Counted from the stretch's first letter, positions 22,655 to 30,915 are shown. The stretch is DNA of 32,958 nt from Thermomonas sp. (GCA_020692565.1 JAIMKJ010000007.1:103900-136857), one strand, 5' to 3'. Translations and numbers: made by a program. The notes: a model not told the origin generated them from the letters alone.

Positions 22655-23605
22655 TCAAATCCACCCATACCGCACCATATGGAAAAAGATCGGCGCGGCG
22701 AACACCACCGAATCCAGGCGGTCCAGAATCCCGCCGTGGCCTTCGATCATGCTGCCCCAGTCCTTCACGCCCCTATCCCGCTTGATCGCGGACATCACCA
22801 GGCCGCCGAAGAAGCCCATCAGGCAGATGACCAGCGCGACCAGTGCGGCTTCCAGTGCGGTGAACGGGGTGATGCCATGCAGCGCGGCGCCCAGCACGGT
22901 GGCGCTGACGACGCCGCCGATCAGGCCTTCCCAGGTTTTCGACGGCGACAGTTCGGGTGCGACCTTGTGCTTGCCCAGCAGCTTGCCCCAGATGTACTGC
23001 AGCACGTCGCTTCCCTGCACCACCAGGACGAGGAAGGCGATCAGCAGCAGGTTGCGGCCTTCATAACCGGGGATGTTCAACGTCATGATCGCCGGCACGT
23101 GCGAGAGGCAGAACACGCAGATCATCAGCCCCCACTGCACTTTCGAGGCGCGTTCGAGAAAGCGGGTGGTGTCGGCGCCCAGTGCAGCGAAGATCGGCAG
23201 CAGCAGGAAGGCGTAGACCGGGATGAAGATCGAATACAGCCCGTACCAGTCGATCCAGATCAGCGCGTACTGCACCGGCAGCGCGATGAAGAACGCCAGC
23301 AGCAGCACCAGATGATCGCCGCGGCGCGTGTAGCACAGGGTGATGTATTCGCGCAGCGCGAAGAACGACAGCAGGGCGAACAGCACGATCACGCCGCCCT
23401 TGCCCAGCCAGAACGCGACCGCCAGCACCCCGACCATCCACCACCACGCGCGGATGCGGCTGTTGAGATTGTCGATGACGCCGTGCGGCTCTTCCGGGGC
23501 GAAACGCAGCTTCAGGATCAGGCCGATCACCGACGCGACGATCAACACCGCGACCGCGCCGGCGAAGATCGGCAGCGCGTACATCGAAGGGAACGGGTTT
23601 TCCAT
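22655..23605 (-). CDS. Phosphatidate cytidylyltransferase (CdsA/YnbB-like)
   Basis: A 316-residue inner-membrane enzyme with about eight membrane segments. It carries the complete CDP-diglyceride synthetase signature near the C-terminus (residues 272-298: SAIKRDRGVKDW, then EGHGGILDRLD) and LSPSKTWEGLIGG before it. It would make CDP-diacylglycerol from phosphatidate and CTP. The context (same-strand PlsC-like acyltransferase, PAP2-DSP phosphatase, hydrolase-methyltransferase and CDP-alcohol phosphatidyltransferase) matches E. coli YnbB, not the housekeeping CdsA, which normally sits by bamA/dxr. Its ATG shares one base with the acyltransferase stop (TGATG), so translation is coupled. It is the last gene of the lipid locus. 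Confidence 0.9.
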   Translation of the reverse strand: MENPFPSMYALPIFAGAVAVLIVASVIGLILKLRFAPEEPHGVIDNLNSRIRAWWWMVGVLAVAFWLGKGGVIVLFALLSFFALREYITLCYTRRGDHLVLLLAFFIALPVQYALIWIDWYGLYSIFIPVYAFLLLPIFAALGADTTRFLERASKVQWGLMICVFCLSHVPAIMTLNIPGYEGRNLLLIAFLVLVVQGSDVLQYIWGKLLGKHKVAPELSPSKTWEGLIGGVVSATVLGAALHGITPFTALEAALVALVICLMGFFGGLVMSAIKRDRGVKDWGSMIEGHGGILDRLDSVVFAAPIFFHMVRYGWI

Positions 23606-24267
23606 CAGCGTGACTCCGGAAGATCGGATGATGCGTTGTCGTCTTCGCCGTGATCGGGGCGCAGTGCGAGCATCGCCGCGCGCGCGCGTTCGAGGAACAC
23701 GCTCTTGTCTTCGCCGTCGATGCGCGGCAATGCGGCGCCGAAGGTGACCGTGCACAGCAGCGGGATCGGGATCGGCTGGCCCTTGGGCATGACCCGGGCG
23801 AGATTGTTGATCCACACCGGCACCAGCTCGGCGTCGGGATAGCGGTTCGCGAGGTGGAACAGGCCGCTCTTGAACGGCAGCAGCACCGCATCGGTGGTGT
23901 TGCGCGTGCCTTCCGGAAACAGGATCAGCGAATCGCCGCCGGCCAGCGCCGCGACCATCTGTTCGATGGGGTCGGGGCTTCCTTCCTTGCGTTCGCGATC
24001 GATCAGCACCGCGCGGAACACCCGGCCGCCGATGAAATGGCGCAGCGCGCTCTTGTTCCAGTAGTCGGCGCCGGCCACCGGCCGCGTGCGCCGGCGCAGC
24101 CACGGCGGCAGCGACGCCCACAGCAATACGAAATCGCCGTGGCTGGCGTGGTTCGCGAAAAAGATCCGCTGCGCTGCGTTCGGACGACCGCTGCGCCAGA
24201 ACGCCTGCGCGCCGGTGAGCAGGCGCACGAAGCCGATGATGAGTGAGGCGACCAGTCTTTCCAGCAT
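23605..24267 (-). CDS. Lysophospholipid (1-acyl-glycerol-3-phosphate) acyltransferase, PlsC family
   Basis: A 220-residue acyltransferase. NHASHGD (39-45) is the NHx4D catalytic motif with His40 and Asp45, and LFPEGTRN (116-123) is the second block binding the phosphate. The region around GGRVFRAVLIDRER is the third block. The single N-terminal hydrophobic stretch anchors it in the inner membrane. It would acylate lysophosphatidate to phosphatidate, feeding the CdsA-like enzyme encoded by the next, overlapping gene. E. coli ynbABCD has no such gene, so this locus is expanded. It is separated from the upstream 149-residue membrane protein by 48 nt. The acyl and acceptor specificities are not readable from sequence. 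Confidence 0.9.
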   Translation of the reverse strand: MLERLVASLIIGFVRLLTGAQAFWRSGRPNAAQRIFFANHASHGDFVLLWASLPPWLRRRTRPVAGADYWNKSALRHFIGGRVFRAVLIDRERKEGSPDPIEQMVAALAGGDSLILFPEGTRNTTDAVLLPFKSGLFHLANRYPDAELVPVWINNLARVMPKGQPIPIPLLCTVTFGAALPRIDGEDKSVFLERARAAMLALRPDHGEDDNASSDLPESR

Positions 24268-24315
24268 CGGCCGACGGCTCCTGTGCGGGGTTCGAGCGAC
24301 GATGGTAGCCGCGAA

Positions 24316-24765
24316 TCAGGCAAAGGCAACCGTGATCGCGACGGACGCGGCCTGCAGACCGACGGTCAGCGCGTATCGTCGCCACAGACGGCGAGCGCCT
24401 TCGAGCCGGTCGTCGAGCGTGCGCAGCGATGGCGTGTCTTTGCCGACGCCGAGCGCAGACAGACCGGCATCCAGCGCGGCGAGGTCGTTGATCCGCGCGG
24501 TAGTCAGATCGGCGAACAGTCCGGCATCGAAGCGTATCCGCAGCGCGAGGTAACGTTCGACCGGCGTCAGCGCGAGTGCGATCAGTGCGAAGCCCAGCGC
24601 CGCGTCGCGCCACGCATGCGCGAGCGTGCCCAGCGTCGCGACCACCGCGCAGCACAGCGCCAGCGCACCCAGCGTCGAAGCGGCTTCGAGCCAGCGCGCC
24701 ATCGCCGCGCAGCGCGCGCGGCCTTCGGCGTCGAGTCCGGAAGTCGCAAGTGCAGGTGTCGTCAT
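24316..24765 (-). CDS. Small membrane protein of the lipid locus, 149 aa
   Basis: It begins MTTPALATSG and has about three membrane helices (around residues 33-50, 54-72 and 134-149) with a polar, Arg/Asp/Leu-rich loop between the second and third (RFDAGLFADL...RTLDDRLEGARRLWRR). Its ATG overlaps the stop of the PAP2-DSP gene by 4 bp (ATGA), which both fixes the start and shows coupling. It has no counterpart that I know of in the E. coli ynb operon. An accessory subunit or a topological partner of the phosphatase or acyltransferase is a guess from position. The function is unknown. Confidence 0.75.
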   Translation of the reverse strand: MTTPALATSGLDAEGRARCAAMARWLEAASTLGALALCCAVVATLGTLAHAWRDAALGFALIALALTPVERYLALRIRFDAGLFADLTTARINDLAALDAGLSALGVGKDTPSLRTLDDRLEGARRLWRRYALTVGLQAASVAITVAFA

Positions 24766-26105
24766 GCGTGCGTGACCGGCGAGTACGCGGCGAGTTGCGA
24801 CAACGCCAGCCGATGCGCATCGTGCAGTACCAGCTGCGGGCGCTGCTTCTGGATGCGGGCGACGGCTTCTTCGGCATGCTCGGCGCGGCCGGTATGCAGC
24901 AGCCAGGCCGCGACCGTCGCCGCGCTGCGCGAGTAACCCAGCGCACAGCAGACCAGCACATCCCCGCCGTCGCGCAGCTGCGTCTCGATGGCATCGGCCG
25001 CTGTCATGAGTTGCGCGGGCGTGGGCGCGATCAGATCGAGCATCGGCAAGCAGCGCGCCGGAATGCCGGGCGGCGGCGACAGTTCGGCGCTGACATCGAC
25101 GATCCGCGCGATGCCGAGGGCGCGCGCCTGCGCGGCGGACGGCATGCGCCCCAGCCACACGCGGTCGGCGATCCGCACCGCAGGCGCGACGCGTGCGGTC
25201 CACAGCCGCGAATTGATCCACGCGCCCAGCCGATACGGCGCCAGCAGCCAGCGCGCGCCGTGCGACATGCGACCGTCGGCGTCTTTCTGGAAACCTTCGG
25301 CGCCGAAGACCGCGTAATGCAGCGCGACCATCAGCAGCGCGCCGCCGGGCCAGCACAGCCACAGGGCGATGCCGCCGAACGTCGCCAGCGCGAAGCACGC
25401 AGCCGCGCCGATGGCGTAGAACAGCGCGAGCCGCCAACGCTTCGGTTCGCGCGCGACCCGTGCGCTGCGCAACGGACTGGCGGCATCGAGCGGCCACAGC
25501 CACAGGCAGAGCAGGCCGAGCAGTGCGCCGGTGGGGATATCGATGAAGTGATGCTGATAGGTGGTCAACACCGAGACTGCGATCAGCAGCGACCAGCCGT
25601 GCAGCAGCCAGTGCAGACCGCGCGGCAGCAGGCGACGGTACAGATCCCACAGGATCACCAGCAGCGCGATATGCAGCGAAGGCGCCTGGTTGAACGGCTT
25701 GTCGAAGCTGGTGAGTGCGGCGAAGAACATCCCGGGGATGCCGTCGCTGTCCGGCCGCGCGAAGGTGAAGCCCAGCGGAAACAGCAGGAAGCAGCTCACC
25801 GCCACCAGTTGCGCAGTCAGCAGGCGACGGCCGTGCGCGTGCAGTTCGTCGCGCGTGCGGCACAGGAACAGCGACAGGCCGTAGAACAGATTGATCGACC
25901 AGTAGGGAACGATCGTCCATGCGACGAAGGGCACGCTGCGCTCCCAGTCGAACACCACTGCGCCCACATCGCTGCGCTGCGACGCGAGATGGTTCGCGAA
26001 GCCGTAGCTCAGATAGAAGAACGGGGCGAGGAAGGCCAGCCAGGTTGCGGCCTGTTTCCAGGGGCGTTTGGTGGGGGAAGGAATTGCGCGGGTGCCGTTA
26101 TGCAT
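24762..26105 (-). CDS. PAP2 - dual-specificity phosphatase fusion (YnbD-like)
   Basis: A 447-residue fusion. The N-terminal half (about 15-265) is a multi-span PAP2-type membrane phosphatase domain: FNQAPSLHIAL (138-148, Ser143/His145) and TTYQHHFIDIPTG (181-193, His185/186 and Asp189) hold the catalytic motifs, while the first KxxxxxxRP motif is degenerate. The C-terminal part (about 310-445) is a cysteine phosphatase domain with VCCALGYSRSA: Cys387 and Arg393 form the Cx5R site. Such fusions occur as E. coli YnbD. A lipid-phosphate or phosphatidylglycerophosphate-type substrate is likely; the DSP part resembles PTPMT1-type enzymes in logic. The start follows the MITE-like element by about 14 bp and has only a weak ribosome site. 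Confidence 0.87.
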   Translation of the reverse strand: MHNGTRAIPSPTKRPWKQAATWLAFLAPFFYLSYGFANHLASQRSDVGAVVFDWERSVPFVAWTIVPYWSINLFYGLSLFLCRTRDELHAHGRRLLTAQLVAVSCFLLFPLGFTFARPDSDGIPGMFFAALTSFDKPFNQAPSLHIALLVILWDLYRRLLPRGLHWLLHGWSLLIAVSVLTTYQHHFIDIPTGALLGLLCLWLWPLDAASPLRSARVAREPKRWRLALFYAIGAAACFALATFGGIALWLCWPGGALLMVALHYAVFGAEGFQKDADGRMSHGARWLLAPYRLGAWINSRLWTARVAPAVRIADRVWLGRMPSAAQARALGIARIVDVSAELSPPPGIPARCLPMLDLIAPTPAQLMTAADAIETQLRDGGDVLVCCALGYSRSAATVAAWLLHTGRAEHAEEAVARIQKQRPQLVLHDAHRLALSQLAAYSPVTHA

Positions 26106-26119
26106 GGTGCAGGGGCCTG

Positions 26120-26392
26120 AAAAGCAAATCCCCCCTGCCCCCCTTTTTCAAAGGGGGGAAAAGCGAAGGCGTCCAATACAGGGTCAGCGGATTGGAAGTG
26201 CGGTTATTCGGAAGCAAATGATCCGAAACGAAATGATCTAAAGCGAAATGATTTGAAGCGAGATGATTCGAAACTAAATGATCCGAAGCGAGAGGTCCGC
26301 AAGCGTCTAGAATGGAAGCAACTGGGTTGCTTACCCCCTTTGAAAAAGGGGGTCGATGCCAGCGCAGCTGGCAGCGGGGGGATTTGGCTTTT
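26120..26392. mobile_element. MITE-like inverted-repeat element, 273 bp, inside the lipid operon
   Basis: Imperfect terminal inverted repeats AAAAGCAAATCCCCCC (26120-26135) and, on the other strand, AAAAGCCAAATCCCCCC (26376-26392). Just inside each end is a C6T3/A3G6-type hairpin (CCCCCCTTT-TTC-AAAGGGGGG at 26138-26158; CCCCCTTT-GAA-AAAGGGGG at 26334-26352). The right arm has an extra hairpin TGCCAGC-GCA-GCTGGCA (26357-26373). It encodes no transposase and fills most of the 339-bp gap between the hydrolase-methyltransferase and PAP2-DSP genes. No target duplication is visible. This is the only gene-free stretch above 300 bp other than 1141-1444. Confidence 0.75.
26209..26291. repeat. Five 15-bp tandem repeats inside the MITE-like element
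   Basis: The core ATGAT recurs exactly every 15 bp at 26218, 26233, 26248, 26263 and 26278 within the unit GAAGCGAAATGATCC and variants. It is AT-richer than the surroundings. Read on the minus strand it would give a five-residue repeat of the SNHFx type, but no gene is credible there. Confidence 0.88.
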
Positions 26393-26444
26393 GCCCTGCG
26401 TACCCGTAGAAGACCATCGCCACGATCCAGAAAAGGACTGGCGC

Positions 26445-28226
26445 TCATCCCTCGCGCACCGCCAGCGACACCGTGAAAATCCCGAAGCCGTCGATGCGTT
26501 GCTCCAGCTTGCGGAAACCGGCGGCTTCGACCAGCTGATCCATCTCCGCCTGGGTGCGTCGGCGCATCACCCACGCCTGGCCCTGGCGATGGCTGGTCAA
26601 CGCGCGCGCGATCAATTCCAGCTGCGGGTGCCACGGTTGGCCGGTGTAGACCAGACAGCCGCCCGGCGGCACCGCGGCGGCGATGCCCGCCAGCGACGCG
26701 GCCACCTGATCGTTGTCGGGAAACAGCTCGTACAACCCCGACACCACTGCCACCGTCGGCGACGGCGAGACCTTCGCCAGATCGTCGCGGTCGAAGGCAT
26801 CGCCCTGCACGAACTGCGCGATGTCGGCCAGGCCGCGCTCGGCGATCAGCGCGCGACCGTCGCGCACGTTGATGTCGCTGTAGTCGCGCAGCAGGATCGA
26901 TGCCGGTTTCGCAGCATGCTTCGCTGTGTTCGCGGCGATGGCGTCCAGTACGTAGCGGCCATGACCGGCGGCGACGTCCATCACCCGCAGCGGCAGCCCG
27001 CGTGCGCTCACCCGCGCGAAGGCCTTGCGCAGCAGTTCCTCGACGTGGGCCTTGCGCACGCGGATGCCGCGCCAGCCGATGGAATCGAGATAGGTGCGGT
27101 CGATCATCGTGCCGATGACCGGCATGCCCTGCGCCTGATTGCGATACACGTAATCCAGGGTGCTGCCGGAGTCGAAACCGGTGGCGTGGCCCAGCGCGAT
27201 GCCGCGCGACAGCAGGCCGCCGAGTTTCAGCGACGCGCGCGTGATCGCCCAGTACGCGCCGCGCGGCGTGTACCACGGCAGCGGTTGGCCCAACGCGCGC
27301 GATTCGTCCGCGGTGAAACCGCTGCGATGCGCGTCGCGCAGCGACACCTGTGCCGGCGGGTCGTCGAACAGGCCGCGCACGAAGCCGCGGATCCTGTCGG
27401 TCGCGAGCTTGCGGTCGCGCTCGCCGAGCGTATCGTGGAAAAAGCCAGGCAGCAGATGCTTTTCCTTGCGCGTACTGGTCAGGCGCTCGAAGAAGGCGTG
27501 CTGCGGCGCGTGATGCACCACCCAGTCGCTACCGGAGATCAATAACTGCACCGGCAGGGTGATCGCGGCGGCGTCGGCGACCACGCGGTCGGCGGCTTCG
27601 TACAGCCCCAGCAGGACATTGACCGAGATCGGACGCGAGATCAGCGGGTCGGATTCGTAGCTGGCGATGCGTTCGGGATCGTGGGTGAGGAACTTCGCCT
27701 TCACGTAGCTGTTGACGAAGAAATTGCCGCGCAGCTTGCGCATCAGCGCCAGGCCGGGACGCGCGAACGGTACATAGAGTTTGACCTTGAAGGCCGGCGA
27801 CGCCAGCACCAGGCCGCGGATCTTCGGCGCGTAATCGTGGGCCCATGTGCTGGCGAGCACCGCGCCGACGCTCTGCGCCACGATCACGACATCCGCGACG
27901 TTCACGCCGTGCACCGCGGCGATGTGATCGACGAAGGTCTGCAGGTCGCGCACCGACGTCGCGAAGCCGGGGCTGTCGCCGCGCGCACCGGGCGAGCGCC
28001 CGTGGCCGCGCATGTCGTAGGCGAAGACGTCGAAGTCCGGCAGGCCGAGTTCGTCGGCGAGATGGGCCATGCGTCCCGAGTGTTCGTGGCCGCGATGGAT
28101 CAGGACGATGGCGCCGGTGGATGCGTCGCCCTGCGCCGGCCAGTGGCGGTAGAACAGCGAGACGTCGTCGTGGGTGGCGAAGCCGTGTTCGGTGCAGCGT
28201 CGCGGGTCTGACGTAAGAGCTGACAT
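26445..28226 (-). CDS. Alpha/beta hydrolase - class I SAM methyltransferase fusion (YnbC-like)
   Basis: A 593-residue two-domain protein. Residues about 13-290 form an alpha/beta hydrolase like monoacylglycerol lipases: IHRGHEHSGR (oxyanion side), AQSVG with Ser119, SGSDWVV with Asp234 and FFHD with His264 make the triad. Residues about 385-590 form a Rossmann methyltransferase with motif I DVAAGHGRY (417-425) and the acidic loop LLRDYSDIN. E. coli YnbC (585 aa) has the same fusion. I took the ATG at 28226; a TTG 13 codons upstream is an alternative. The pairing of a lipase and a methyltransferase suggests remodelling of a lipid made by the neighbouring phosphatidyltransferase, which is inference. 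The MITE-like element follows the stop. Confidence 0.9.
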   Translation of the reverse strand: MSALTSDPRRCTEHGFATHDDVSLFYRHWPAQGDASTGAIVLIHRGHEHSGRMAHLADELGLPDFDVFAYDMRGHGRSPGARGDSPGFATSVRDLQTFVDHIAAVHGVNVADVVIVAQSVGAVLASTWAHDYAPKIRGLVLASPAFKVKLYVPFARPGLALMRKLRGNFFVNSYVKAKFLTHDPERIASYESDPLISRPISVNVLLGLYEAADRVVADAAAITLPVQLLISGSDWVVHHAPQHAFFERLTSTRKEKHLLPGFFHDTLGERDRKLATDRIRGFVRGLFDDPPAQVSLRDAHRSGFTADESRALGQPLPWYTPRGAYWAITRASLKLGGLLSRGIALGHATGFDSGSTLDYVYRNQAQGMPVIGTMIDRTYLDSIGWRGIRVRKAHVEELLRKAFARVSARGLPLRVMDVAAGHGRYVLDAIAANTAKHAAKPASILLRDYSDINVRDGRALIAERGLADIAQFVQGDAFDRDDLAKVSPSPTVAVVSGLYELFPDNDQVAASLAGIAAAVPPGGCLVYTGQPWHPQLELIARALTSHRQGQAWVMRRRTQAEMDQLVEAAGFRKLEQRIDGFGIFTVSLAVREG

Positions 28227-28384
28227 GGTGTGAAGCGGTCCTCGCTGAGTGGGGTGTTCCGACAACGAGGGACGCGCTATCGGGGGCGCGGCGGACGTGC
28301 CGCAGGTCGGGATCGATCAAGTATCGAAGTTCGATGCCGGAGGCTCAATCGTTGTGCACCGGCTTTCGGCGGGCGGCGACGATG

Positions 28385-28417
28385 GGTGGATATCGACGAG
28401 TAGGTGGATATCGACGA
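28385..28417. repeat. Two 15-bp direct repeats abutting the YnbA-like stop codon
   Basis: GGTGGATATCGACGA occurs at 28385-28399 and 28403-28417, an 18-bp period, and ends immediately before the stop codon of the CDP-alcohol phosphatidyltransferase gene (minus strand, stop 28418-28420). It is noncoding, between that gene and the YnbC-like gene. A recent small duplication is the likely cause. Confidence 0.85.
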
Positions 28418-29020
28418 TCAGCGCGCCTCGCGCAGCGCGTTGCGCACGCGGCGCACGATGGTCCAGGCGACCAGCGCGCACAGCGCCGGGAACAGCCATG
28501 CCGTCCATGACGGCAGCAGCCCGGCGATGCCGAGCCACAGCGCGATGGCGCCCAGCACGAAGGCCCGGTCGCTCTTGCCCATCGGGCCGTCGTAGCGCCG
28601 GGTCGCGCCGACGGTCGGCCCCAGCGCGCCAGCGAATTCGCTCAGCCCCGCCAGCACCACGAACGTCGCCACCCACACCGGCGCGAAGGGCGCGACCGCC
28701 GCGAACGGCAGCGCCAGTGCGGCATCGGCGACGACATCGGTGAGTTCGTTGAGGTAGGCGCCGAGCTTCGACTGCTGGCCGAATTCGCGCGCCAGCATGC
28801 CGTCGATGGCGTTGAAGGCCATCCGCAGGAACATCCACAGCGGTACCAGCAGAAAAGCGGCCGGCCCGGGCGCCGCCGCGTACAGCCAGATGCCGAGGGC
28901 GATCGAGATCGCGCAGGCGGCCAGGGTCACCTGATTGGCGGTGACCCCCAGTGCGTGCAGACGACCGACCAGCGGGCGCAGCAGCGCCTGGAATTTGGGT
29001 TTGAGGGCGTAGATCGACAT
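28418..29020 (-). CDS. CDP-alcohol phosphatidyltransferase (YnbA-like)
   Basis: A 200-residue inner-membrane enzyme with about five or six membrane helices that would transfer phosphatidate from CDP-diacylglycerol to an alcohol. The family signature D-x2-DG-x2-AR-x8-G-x3-D-x3-D is seen at residues 70-95 as N-x2-DG-x2-AR-x8-G-x3-N-x3-D: Asp73 and Asp95 are kept but the first and third Asp are Asn70 and Asn91, followed by Asp99. The N-terminus MSIYALKPKFQALLRP and the TANQVTL block resemble E. coli YnbA, which in my recollection also has Asn there. The start at 29020 was chosen by that match. It is the first gene of the minus-strand lipid locus; the head-group alcohol is unknown. Confidence 0.88.
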   Translation of the reverse strand: MSIYALKPKFQALLRPLVGRLHALGVTANQVTLAACAISIALGIWLYAAAPGPAAFLLVPLWMFLRMAFNAIDGMLAREFGQQSKLGAYLNELTDVVADAALALPFAAVAPFAPVWVATFVVLAGLSEFAGALGPTVGATRRYDGPMGKSDRAFVLGAIALWLGIAGLLPSWTAWLFPALCALVAWTIVRRVRNALREAR

Positions 29021-29204
29021 GGCGGCATGATTCCACAGACCGCCCGCACGGCGCGAACCTCTCTGGCACGATGAACCGCGCACGGAAAACGCGTGGATCT
29101 GCGACATCCATACCGCTTGCCGGCTCACCGTACGGGGCCGCACGTATGGCAATCGTCATCGTCCGTCCCCATCATTCAAGAGTTCCTCATCGAGTCGCCG
29201 CGCC

Positions 29205-30413
29205 ATGTCCTTGTCTCTGTTCGACTTTCTCGCCGCCGGTCTGCTGCAGGCCGGCTGGGGTCCGCTGCTGATCTACCTGCTGGTCGCGACCCAGATCACC
29301 ATCTTCGCGGTCACCCTGTATCTGCATCGCAGCCAGGCGCATCGCGGCGTCGATTTCCATCCGGTCATCGCGCACTTCTTCCGCTTCTGGGTCTGGCTGA
29401 CCACGTCGATGATCACGAAGGAGTGGGTGGCGATCCACCGCAAGCATCATGCGAAGTGCGAGACCGAGGAAGATCCGCACAGCCCGATGATCAAAGGCAT
29501 CGGCCACGTGTTCTGGCGCGGCGTCGAGCTGTACCGCGAAGCGCGCAGCGACCGCGCCTCGATCGAGCAGTACGGCAAGGGCGCGCCCAACGACTGGATC
29601 GAACGCAACGTCTACACCCGCCATCCGCTGGCCGGGCCCACCCTGCTGCTGTTCGTCAGCTTCGCGCTGTTCGGCGCGATGGGCGTCGCGGTGTGGGCGA
29701 TCCAGATGGCGTGGATCCCGTTCTGGGCCGCCGGCGTGGTCAATGGTCTTGGCCACTGGTGGGGGTATCGCAATTTCGAGACCACCGACACCGCGACCAA
29801 CCTCACCCCGTGGGGCGTGTGGATCGGTGGCGAAGAGCTGCACAACAACCATCACGCGTTCCCGAGTTCGGCCAAGTTCGCGCTGCGCCGCTGGGAATTC
29901 GACATCGGCTGGGCCGCGATCCGCACGCTGGAAACCGTGGGCCTGGCGAAGGTGCTGCGCGTCGCGCCCAGCCTCGACATCCGCCCGAACATCCAGATGC
30001 CCGATACCGACACCCTGAAGGCGCTGCTGACCCATCGCTTCCAGGCGATGACCGATTACCAGCGCAACGTGCTGGTGCCGGCGCTGCGCGAGGAGGCCCG
30101 GGTCGCCGGCGCGAAATTGCGCGCGATGCTGCCGCGCAAACTGGAGAAAGGCCTGGTCGACGACGGCCGCTGGCTGAAACCCGATGCCCGCGAACAGCTG
30201 CAGCAGTGGATCGAGCAGCGCCCGCGCATCCGCACCCTGGTCGAATACCGCGCGCGGCTGGCCGCGGTGCTGGAAACCCGCAGCCAGAGCGCCAACGACA
30301 CCCTGCAGCAGTTGCAGGCGTGGTGCCGCGAGGCCGAAGCCAGCGGCATCGAGGCCTTGCAGGAATTCTCGCGGCGGATGAAGGGCTATTCGCTGCAGCC
30401 GGTGCGCGCCTGA
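29205..30413 (+). CDS. Acyl-lipid/acyl-CoA fatty acid desaturase (DesA-like)
   Basis: A 402-residue membrane-bound di-iron desaturase. The three histidine boxes are complete: HRSQAH (41-46), HRKHH (78-82) and HNNHH (213-217). Four membrane helices lie around residues 17-38, 55-72, 146-165 and 168-185. The C-terminal 150 residues are a charged helical cytosolic tail (for example TLVEYRARLAAVLETRSQ). It most resembles aerobic delta-9 desaturases such as Pseudomonas DesA, which place a cis double bond in phospholipid acyl chains. It diverges from the YnbA-like gene across a 184-bp gap in which I see no clear promoter. The link with the lipid locus is by position only. Confidence 0.92.
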   Translation: MSLSLFDFLAAGLLQAGWGPLLIYLLVATQITIFAVTLYLHRSQAHRGVDFHPVIAHFFRFWVWLTTSMITKEWVAIHRKHHAKCETEEDPHSPMIKGIGHVFWRGVELYREARSDRASIEQYGKGAPNDWIERNVYTRHPLAGPTLLLFVSFALFGAMGVAVWAIQMAWIPFWAAGVVNGLGHWWGYRNFETTDTATNLTPWGVWIGGEELHNNHHAFPSSAKFALRRWEFDIGWAAIRTLETVGLAKVLRVAPSLDIRPNIQMPDTDTLKALLTHRFQAMTDYQRNVLVPALREEARVAGAKLRAMLPRKLEKGLVDDGRWLKPDAREQLQQWIEQRPRIRTLVEYRARLAAVLETRSQSANDTLQQLQAWCREAEASGIEALQEFSRRMKGYSLQPVRA

Positions 30414-30471
30414 GCGCCGCGCGCGACGGCGGACGGTTGCCTCCCCGTCGCGCAGACCGCACCCTTCGCCG

Positions 30472-30882
30472 ATGATCGCTGTCCGTCCGTTTCTCATTGC
30501 CGGTCTTTTGCTCGCGCTGACGCCCGTCGCGTCGGCGCAACAGCAGGCTTCGCCGGACGTGCCGACGACAGCGCCGACGACGCCGACCGCATCCCGCACC
30601 GCGCCGCAGGGCACCGGCGATTACCTCTCGCGCATGGATATCGACGGCGACCGCAGGATTTCGCTGCTGGAATATCAGGACTGGCTGACGTACGCCTTCG
30701 ACGGCATGGACCGCAACCGCGACGGCGTGCTGACGCCGGACGAGCAGCCCGGCGGACGCGGCAAGGCGATCACGCGCGACGCGCACCGCGCCCGCGTCGC
30801 CGAACGCTTCGGCCGCCAGGACATCGACCGCAGCGGGTTTCTCGATGCGAAGGAACTTGCGGCGCCGCCGCAGGGACGCTGA
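30472..30882 (+). CDS. Secreted EF-hand protein
   Basis: A 136-residue protein with a Sec signal peptide (residues 1-22, cleavage after ASA). A Thr/Pro/Gln-rich linker follows, then three EF-hand loops: DIDGDRRISLLE (56-67), DRNRDGVLTPDE (80-91) and DIDRSGFLDAKE (117-128). Each has Asp at position 1 and Glu at position 12, so calcium binding is likely. Proteins of this short CREC-like type are common in xanthomonads; their partners are not known to me. It lies 58 nt downstream of the desaturase and may share its transcript. A REP doublet follows its stop by 33 nt. Confidence 0.88.
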   Translation: MIAVRPFLIAGLLLALTPVASAQQQASPDVPTTAPTTPTASRTAPQGTGDYLSRMDIDGDRRISLLEYQDWLTYAFDGMDRNRDGVLTPDEQPGGRGKAITRDAHRARVAERFGRQDIDRSGFLDAKELAAPPQGR

Positions 30883-30915
30883 GCTTGCGGCGCCCGCCCT
30901 GTCGCGAGGGGGGGC

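Noticed and set aside
22655..23605. Annotation as the housekeeping cdsA.
   Set aside because: The neighbours are those of ynbB, not the uppS-cdsA-dxr-bamA region, so the housekeeping copy is probably elsewhere.
26098..27276. Minus-strand open frame ending in a repeated SNHFx-type pentapeptide from the 15-bp repeats.
   Set aside because: Most of it lies in the wrong frame of the YnbC-like gene and the repeat part is the noncoding MITE-like element; there is no start signal.
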